DNA of 11,112 nucleotides from assembly GCA_964404235.1 (NCBI GenBank), contig CAYOJL010000072.1, positions 1 to 11,112 of the forward strand, read 5' to 3'. A program made the translations under genes and the position numbers. The notes under the pieces are model-generated. The model was not told where the DNA came from, did not search any database, and saw nothing but the letters and a program-made list of their open reading frames with translations. Every line of letters starts with the position of its first letter. The first letter of the stretch is position 1. Positions 6,986-11,112 of the stretch are shown here, in pieces. The DNA comes from CACEUX01 sp964404235. GTDB taxonomy: Bacteria > Fidelibacterota > Marinisomatia > Marinisomatales > UBA1611.

Positions 6986-8423
6986 TAAAAGATATATTGG
7001 ACTATTAGTTGCAACTATTTCATTTGTATGGAGTAGTCAAGTGCAATTAATAACAATGCATAAAAAAAGCAACGGCACCTTACTCCGAATTGTAGCTAGC
7101 TCTATTATAGATATTGAAAATATTGCAGGCTGGTCAGGGCAAGAAAATTGGTTTTATATAACTCTTAATGGCACATATCTAAGTCCTTCAGCAGTTGAGT
7201 ATATAGAGTTTGAACCTCCCATAATGGATATAGAGATCACTGAGAATAATGAATCTGTTCAGATAGGTTATTTGTTTGAAAGACCTATTGAAGATTTTGA
7301 GATATTCCACTCAGAGGCAAGTCGTGTTGTCTTAGTACAGGTCTGGGAATCTTTAAATGATAGTTTAAGGACACAGGTCAGACTCTCTGAAGGTAATAAT
7401 AGCAATCGGGTATTCTCTCTTCCAAAACAAGAGGCTAAAGGATCACCTTTCTATGATTCTTTTGTTTATGCTAGAGATAAATACGGACCAGAAAAATATT
7501 TTGTATGGTATAATAATTGGTATTCTACAAAAGATGTTCCTGGAGATGATAATCCATCTGATCGAACCATTGAAGATAAACCACTAACAAATGTTAAAGA
7601 AGATCCGGAACCGTTGGTTGTTGTCCGGAAACAAAAAATGGAGATAAGTGGCCCTCCTCCCCCTAAACGAAAAGCTATAGATCGAGAATCGCTAGATATT
7701 TCTTTTTTATTAGATGAAGGGATGCTTCGTTCAGGCGTAAAAAATCCTCGTTATGTAAAAGCGCTCCAAGAAGCGCTTTTGGTCTTAGGTTATAACTTGG
7801 GCGAAGGTGGTATTTATAATGATGGTGTTGATGGAGACTTTGGTTCAAAAACTGAAAATGCAGTTATAGATTTTCAACTTGATAGAGGTTTCAATGCTTC
7901 AAATGTAGATGGAATAGTTGGTGAAGGTACGCATAAAGAACTTATGAGAGCTTTATCAGGTAAGAAACCAATTATTACAGTAAGACAACCAAAGCCACAA
8001 AGACTTGACACAGAAGAAAAATTCGGTAGCGTTATTCTCCAAGCTCGTGAGACTGCAAAAGAACTACTAAATCAAACTCCAGTAACAACCCAGGTCAAAC
8101 GAGAAACACGAAAACTTGCAAATAATGATGAGGTGAATCTTCTCCCTCCTGATCTTACAAAAAGAAAAACATTTCTTAGATTAAGCTGTAATCTTGAAGG
8201 CGCTAATGTATTTATAGATGGTTCTTTAATAGGGAAGACTCCTATTGCCAAAAAGTTTCCTGTTACACCTGGATGGCATAGAGTGCGTGTTGTTGACCCA
8301 AATGCACCTCCTCCAAAATTTGCTATGAGCATTCCTGATTATCAGGATATTTATGTGCCTCAAGGTAGAACACAAAAAATAAGAATAAACCTAGCTGTAG
8401 CTGAACAGGAATCTGCAGATTAA
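6975..8423 (+). CDS. Periplasmic AMIN-like / peptidoglycan-binding / PEGA protein
   Basis: The 482-residue protein begins with a signal-like hydrophobic stretch (residues about 7-20, YIGLLVATISFVWS) and should be exported. Residues about 22-126 form a beta-rich domain that resembles AMIN domains, which target envelope proteins to the cell wall. A charged and proline-rich linker follows (PPPPKRK at 227-233). Residues about 254-328 are a peptidoglycan-binding (PG_binding_1) domain: VKALQEALLVLGY, then DGVDGDFGSKTENAV and IDFQ, then VDGIVGEGTH. Residues about 402-440 are a PEGA domain (LEGANVFIDGSLIGKTPI, then TPGWHRVRV). It overlaps dnaG by 11 bp and is followed one base later by a paralogue lacking the PG-binding insert. 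It likely holds a complex against the cell wall. The PEGA and PG-binding calls are firm by eye; AMIN is inference. Confidence 0.85.
   Translation: MVFSKRYIGLLVATISFVWSSQVQLITMHKKSNGTLLRIVASSIIDIENIAGWSGQENWFYITLNGTYLSPSAVEYIEFEPPIMDIEITENNESVQIGYLFERPIEDFEIFHSEASRVVLVQVWESLNDSLRTQVRLSEGNNSNRVFSLPKQEAKGSPFYDSFVYARDKYGPEKYFVWYNNWYSTKDVPGDDNPSDRTIEDKPLTNVKEDPEPLVVVRKQKMEISGPPPPKRKAIDRESLDISFLLDEGMLRSGVKNPRYVKALQEALLVLGYNLGEGGIYNDGVDGDFGSKTENAVIDFQLDRGFNASNVDGIVGEGTHKELMRALSGKKPIITVRQPKPQRLDTEEKFGSVILQARETAKELLNQTPVTTQVKRETRKLANNDEVNLLPPDLTKRKTFLRLSCNLEGANVFIDGSLIGKTPIAKKFPVTPGWHRVRVVDPNAPPPKFAMSIPDYQDIYVPQGRTQKIRINLAVAEQESAD
7757..7780 (+). repeat. Perfect 9-bp inverted repeat followed by T-run, inside a coding region
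   Basis: AAAAGCGCT (7757-7765) is the exact reverse complement of AGCGCTTTT (7772-7780), with a six-base loop. The right arm ends in four T's, so on the RNA it has the shape of a short intrinsic terminator or a pausing hairpin. It falls in the peptidoglycan-binding domain, where the amino-acid repeat Ala-Leu...Ala-Leu accounts for part of the symmetry. Function is uncertain and it may be chance. Confidence 0.5.
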
Positions 8424-8424
8424 T

Positions 8425-9300
8425 ATGCAATTGTTTCCCCTTTATATTAGATTCAGGGGAATTATATTTTTGACCTTGAATTTTTGTTTTCTATCAGCTC
8501 AGGATCTGCCAGTGATTCTTTCAACAAAGACTGAGCCAACTGAAACAGGACTTAAGATAGAATTTCAACTCTCTAGCTATATTGAAAGAGCAGATATATC
8601 TAGTTGGATAGAACAGGATAAGTGGTTCATACTTAATTTTTATAATATTATAAGACCAACAGAAAACTTTTTTGATGGTATTATAGGATATCCAATTCGT
8701 GATGTTCAACAAACTTGGTCTCAAAATTCACTTCAACTTTCATTGCAGATCAATCGCAGTATTGGGATCTTTGATGTTCTGCTCCATGACCAAGGTCGTA
8801 AAGTTTTAATTGTTTTAACGTATTCTGATCATGTTGAAGAAAAAGAGGTGAATCCATCTTTTGTATTCCCTGATTTGAAGGATGCACAAAAGAAGACTCA
8901 CCCCACTTCTTGGAAAGATGCTCGCGAACGAACCACTCTTGAGATTATCTGCGATACAGAGGGGCTACCTATCTATGTTGATGGACATTTAGTAGGTTAC
9001 TCTCCATTAAAAAATAGAGTTGATGTTTTACCTGGTTGGCATAAAGTTGGTTATTTCCCAAATAACTATACCCAGGATGCAAATGCATTAACATCTAAAG
9101 AGAAGATAATGAATGATATCCTTGTAATGGGACGTTTAGATGTTTTTGTAGATGAAGGTGATCATGAGACCATTGTATTAAACTATCAAACCTTAGATGA
9201 AGAAGTTATTGATTACAACAAAAGATTCCAGGCGGGTACCTGGGTCGGTTTCTCTCTATTTTTTACAATGATCGTCTTGATGAGTTGGGGGCTAGCCTGA
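8425..9300 (+). CDS. AMIN-like / PEGA protein with C-terminal membrane anchor
   Basis: The 291-residue product has an N-terminal signal peptide (hydrophobic core IIFLTLNFCFLSA near 13-25, likely cut after SAQ or nearby). Residues about 28-135 form a beta-rich AMIN-like domain that aligns with the N-terminal domain of the preceding protein (SSWIEQDKWFILNFYN against AGWSGQENWFYITLNG; RKVLIVLTY against RVVLVQVW). Residues about 172-210 are a PEGA domain (EGLPIYVDGHLVGYSPL, then LPGWHKVGY). The last 22 residues (270-291) are one hydrophobic helix ending at the C-terminus. After signal cleavage this would leave the protein anchored in the inner membrane with its domains in the periplasm. It starts one base after the upstream gene and overlaps the next by 16 bp, so the three are almost surely made together. 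PEGA is often a surface or wall-associated adaptor; the partner is unknown. Confidence 0.83.
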   Translation: MQLFPLYIRFRGIIFLTLNFCFLSAQDLPVILSTKTEPTETGLKIEFQLSSYIERADISSWIEQDKWFILNFYNIIRPTENFFDGIIGYPIRDVQQTWSQNSLQLSLQINRSIGIFDVLLHDQGRKVLIVLTYSDHVEEKEVNPSFVFPDLKDAQKKTHPTSWKDARERTTLEIICDTEGLPIYVDGHLVGYSPLKNRVDVLPGWHKVGYFPNNYTQDANALTSKEKIMNDILVMGRLDVFVDEGDHETIVLNYQTLDEEVIDYNKRFQAGTWVGFSLFFTMIVLMSWGLA

Positions 9301-11084
9301 TAAGTAGTATTCATTTATTTGTATATCTTATTATTATTTTGCCCTCAATAAGTTTATATGGGGGAGTAGAGGAATCAGTTGTTCCTAAAAAAAAGCTCTT
9401 AAAAGTAGAATATTATAAATATTGGAATCCATATCGGAGAGTATTAGATCTAAGAGGTAAGCCTCACAGTTTTTACGGCCAAATATATTATCAGGTTACT
9501 TATAATAAAGAAGGGCGGATCAAAACGGTAACTAGATTTGGTAAGGATAGAAAACCTAAAGAAACATATTACTTTATCTGGTCGAGGTCTGGCGCTCGTT
9601 CTGAATATAAAGTGAAATTTCATGAAGGAGGGAATGTCTCTCGTTTAGATAAAGATCTTTATGCAAACGAACTTAGTTATGTGCGTCCAGGTTGGGTTGC
9701 ACATTTTATCAGTAGGAGCGATGGTAGACCTCGGGAGGTCTCATTTAGTGATTCTATTGGTTTTGAGTATTTTTCTTATCACTTTAATTATACGGTTGTA
9801 AAAGAAGATGATATTTTTTCTGAAGTTGTAGAATCTTCTTATTTTGATTCTGATGATGAGTTTGTAGGACGTCATTTATTATATTGGGAAAAAGGTGCAT
9901 ATCTAAGGATGATCCAATATTTTAATCCGGATAACAAAACAATACAGACCAAAGAATATGTACATGATAGAAAGCTTCAAGAAACGGTTAGAGTAATAAT
10001 TGATCAAGAAGGTAAAGAGATCGAACGAAAGATCATTCCCTTTATGCCACCAGATAAATATGCATATAAATATGAATGGACAGGAAAAAAGGTGATCGAT
10101 AGAGGACTGCAGGATATAGACAATTTAGATCTTGCCATAGAATTTGCCGCTCGTGCGGAAGATGCACTGAATAAAGCTAATGAGGATCTGATTGTAGCAA
10201 AGCAGGCATTGGATGAGGCAAATGAAAGAGCAAGAGCTGCTACAAAACTTATGAGGAAAGCGGAAGGTCAGGCTAAAGATGTAGAATCATTCCAAGCCCG
10301 TATGGACGATGCCAGAGAGGAGGCCCAAAAGGCTATAGAAAATATGTATAATGCTGAGCGTGAAGCTGAGAGAGCGAGGCTTGAAGTAGCAGCTGCAACA
10401 GCGACATTAGATGCAGTACAAAAAACAAAAGACGTAGAGGATTATGCTCAAGAACAGGCTAAAGAAGTAAAAAAAGAAGCAAAGCTAGAAAGAAAAGACG
10501 CTCGAAAAAAAGCACGCGAATTGAAACGTGCATTACAAGATTCATTATTGGGATCTGGCCCAAAATCATTTTTAACCTTGGCCTATGGTCAGCCAATCAT
10601 TATTGAGAACACCCTTAAGGATCATACGGCAGGTGTTAATTATACGTTTGGTTTGGGCCGTAGGAATATGTTCAAGTTCAATGACAAGGAGATAGATATT
10701 GGACTTGAAGTCAATTGGTATGATTTTGCTTCAGATTCTGTGGTTGAAAACTTTCAAACCCTAAGTTATTTTTTAATTGGACAGATCAATCCAAGATTAG
10801 GATGGAGATGGATCCCTTCTACACTTGAGACCGGGATTAAAATTGGAGGAGGGCTTGTATCACCTGGATATGGATTTATGTTAGGTTCATCTGCCGTATT
10901 TCATCTTTTACCAACTCCGATCACTGCTGGTATTTTCACACAATTTAATTGGGTATCAGGAGTAATAGAAAAGGAAACAAGAACACATTGGACAACTATT
11001 GGCCTTGTGTTTGGTGTGAATCTTCAGGATAAGCTTCCGGGAATCTTTGATATAGATCTCCCAAATATATTTGATATTTTTTAG
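9285..11084 (+). CDS. Exported coiled-coil protein with predicted C-terminal outer-membrane barrel
   Basis: The 599-residue frame starts at TTG (9285), since no in-frame ATG occurs before residue 209. A signal peptide follows (IHLFVYLIIILPSISLYGG, 9-27). Residues about 40-255 are beta-rich with loosely repeated aromatic hairpins (YYQVTYNKEGRIKTVTRFGK, IIDQEGKEIERKI), reminiscent of MORN/YD-type repeats. Residues about 280-420 are an Ala-, Glu- and Lys-rich heptad region with no prolines, a long coiled coil. Residues about 427-581 alternate aromatic and small residues in glycine-rich strands, as in a small outer-membrane barrel. The chain ends with a duplicated motif LPGIFDI-DLPNIFDI and a terminal Phe, as is common in barrel proteins. 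Stops TAG and TAA follow in tandem. It is the last gene of the operon. I do not recognise a family; outer-membrane location is inference. Confidence 0.8.
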   Translation: MGASLISSIHLFVYLIIILPSISLYGGVEESVVPKKKLLKVEYYKYWNPYRRVLDLRGKPHSFYGQIYYQVTYNKEGRIKTVTRFGKDRKPKETYYFIWSRSGARSEYKVKFHEGGNVSRLDKDLYANELSYVRPGWVAHFISRSDGRPREVSFSDSIGFEYFSYHFNYTVVKEDDIFSEVVESSYFDSDDEFVGRHLLYWEKGAYLRMIQYFNPDNKTIQTKEYVHDRKLQETVRVIIDQEGKEIERKIIPFMPPDKYAYKYEWTGKKVIDRGLQDIDNLDLAIEFAARAEDALNKANEDLIVAKQALDEANERARAATKLMRKAEGQAKDVESFQARMDDAREEAQKAIENMYNAEREAERARLEVAAATATLDAVQKTKDVEDYAQEQAKEVKKEAKLERKDARKKARELKRALQDSLLGSGPKSFLTLAYGQPIIIENTLKDHTAGVNYTFGLGRRNMFKFNDKEIDIGLEVNWYDFASDSVVENFQTLSYFLIGQINPRLGWRWIPSTLETGIKIGGGLVSPGYGFMLGSSAVFHLLPTPITAGIFTQFNWVSGVIEKETRTHWTTIGLVFGVNLQDKLPGIFDIDLPNIFDIF

Positions 11085-11094
11085 TAAATAAAAA

Positions 11095-11112
11095 GCCCCC
11101 GAAAACGGAGGC
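11095..11112 (+). terminator. Candidate intrinsic terminator of the plus operon (cut by window edge)
   Basis: GCCCCCG (11095-11101) pairs with CGGAGGC (11106-11112) around an AAAA loop, with one C-A mismatch in a seven-base stem. It is GC-rich in AT-rich surroundings and starts ten bases after the last stop codon. An A-run lies just before it, which would serve as a T-run for a convergent gene on the other strand. The T-run expected on the plus strand would lie beyond the window. Confidence 0.7.

Noticed and set aside
8072..8332. Minus-strand open frame within the PEGA-containing gene
   Set aside because: It lies opposite a well-supported PEGA domain and has no family features or start signals.
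8521..8724. Minus-strand open frame within the second PEGA gene
   Set aside because: It is antisense to a domain shared with the neighbouring paralogue, so the plus-strand reading is the real one.
1..11112. CRISPR arrays, tRNA or rRNA genes, insertion sequences, prophage genes
   Set aside because: No direct-repeat/spacer pattern, no tRNA-like cloverleaf, no transposase or integrase motifs and no terminal inverted repeats were seen; nearly all of the window is coding.

Overview
The window is AT-rich bacterial chromosome, densely coded and with almost no intergenic space. It suggests a Gram-negative (diderm) organism. Several proteins have signal peptides, two carry PEGA domains, one has a peptidoglycan-binding domain, and one ends in a stretch that looks like an outer-membrane beta-barrel. 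The mix of AT-rich housekeeping genes, weak Shine-Dalgarno signals and PEGA envelope proteins next to dnaG would fit a marine member of the FCB group, such as Neomarinimicrobiota (SAR406). That placement is inference; nothing in the window is diagnostic.

Layout. Two gene clusters diverge from a 69-bp AT-rich gap (2321-2389). The minus-strand cluster runs leftwards. It holds a thioredoxin-type arsenate reductase (arsC), a small exported protein of unknown function, a class I SAM-dependent methyltransferase, and the first 179 codons of a dimethylargininase/amidinotransferase-family enzyme cut by the window edge. The plus-strand cluster runs from 2390 to 11084 as one apparent operon of nine genes with overlaps or gaps of at most 23 bp. 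Its order is: a membrane protein with MORN_2/YwqK-like repeats, a deoxynucleoside kinase, a divergent beta-class DNA methyltransferase with no restriction partner, a YqeY-like protein, a CvpA-like membrane protein, DNA primase (dnaG), two related AMIN-like/PEGA envelope proteins, and a large protein with a long coiled coil and a predicted C-terminal barrel. A GC-rich hairpin just after the last stop looks like the operon terminator, but the window ends before any T-tract can be seen.

How the genes may work together. The first part of the plus operon is about DNA: deoxynucleoside salvage, DNA methylation and replication priming, with YqeY as a common dnaG companion. The usual rpsU and rpoD partners are absent from view. 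The last three genes form a separate envelope block. One product is predicted to be inner-membrane-anchored, one peptidoglycan-binding and one outer-membrane-embedded with a periplasmic coiled coil. Together they could make a trans-envelope assembly, and this is the most interesting candidate for an undescribed system here. The minus cluster shows no arsR, arsB or acr3, so arsC is not in a classical ars operon within the visible sequence.
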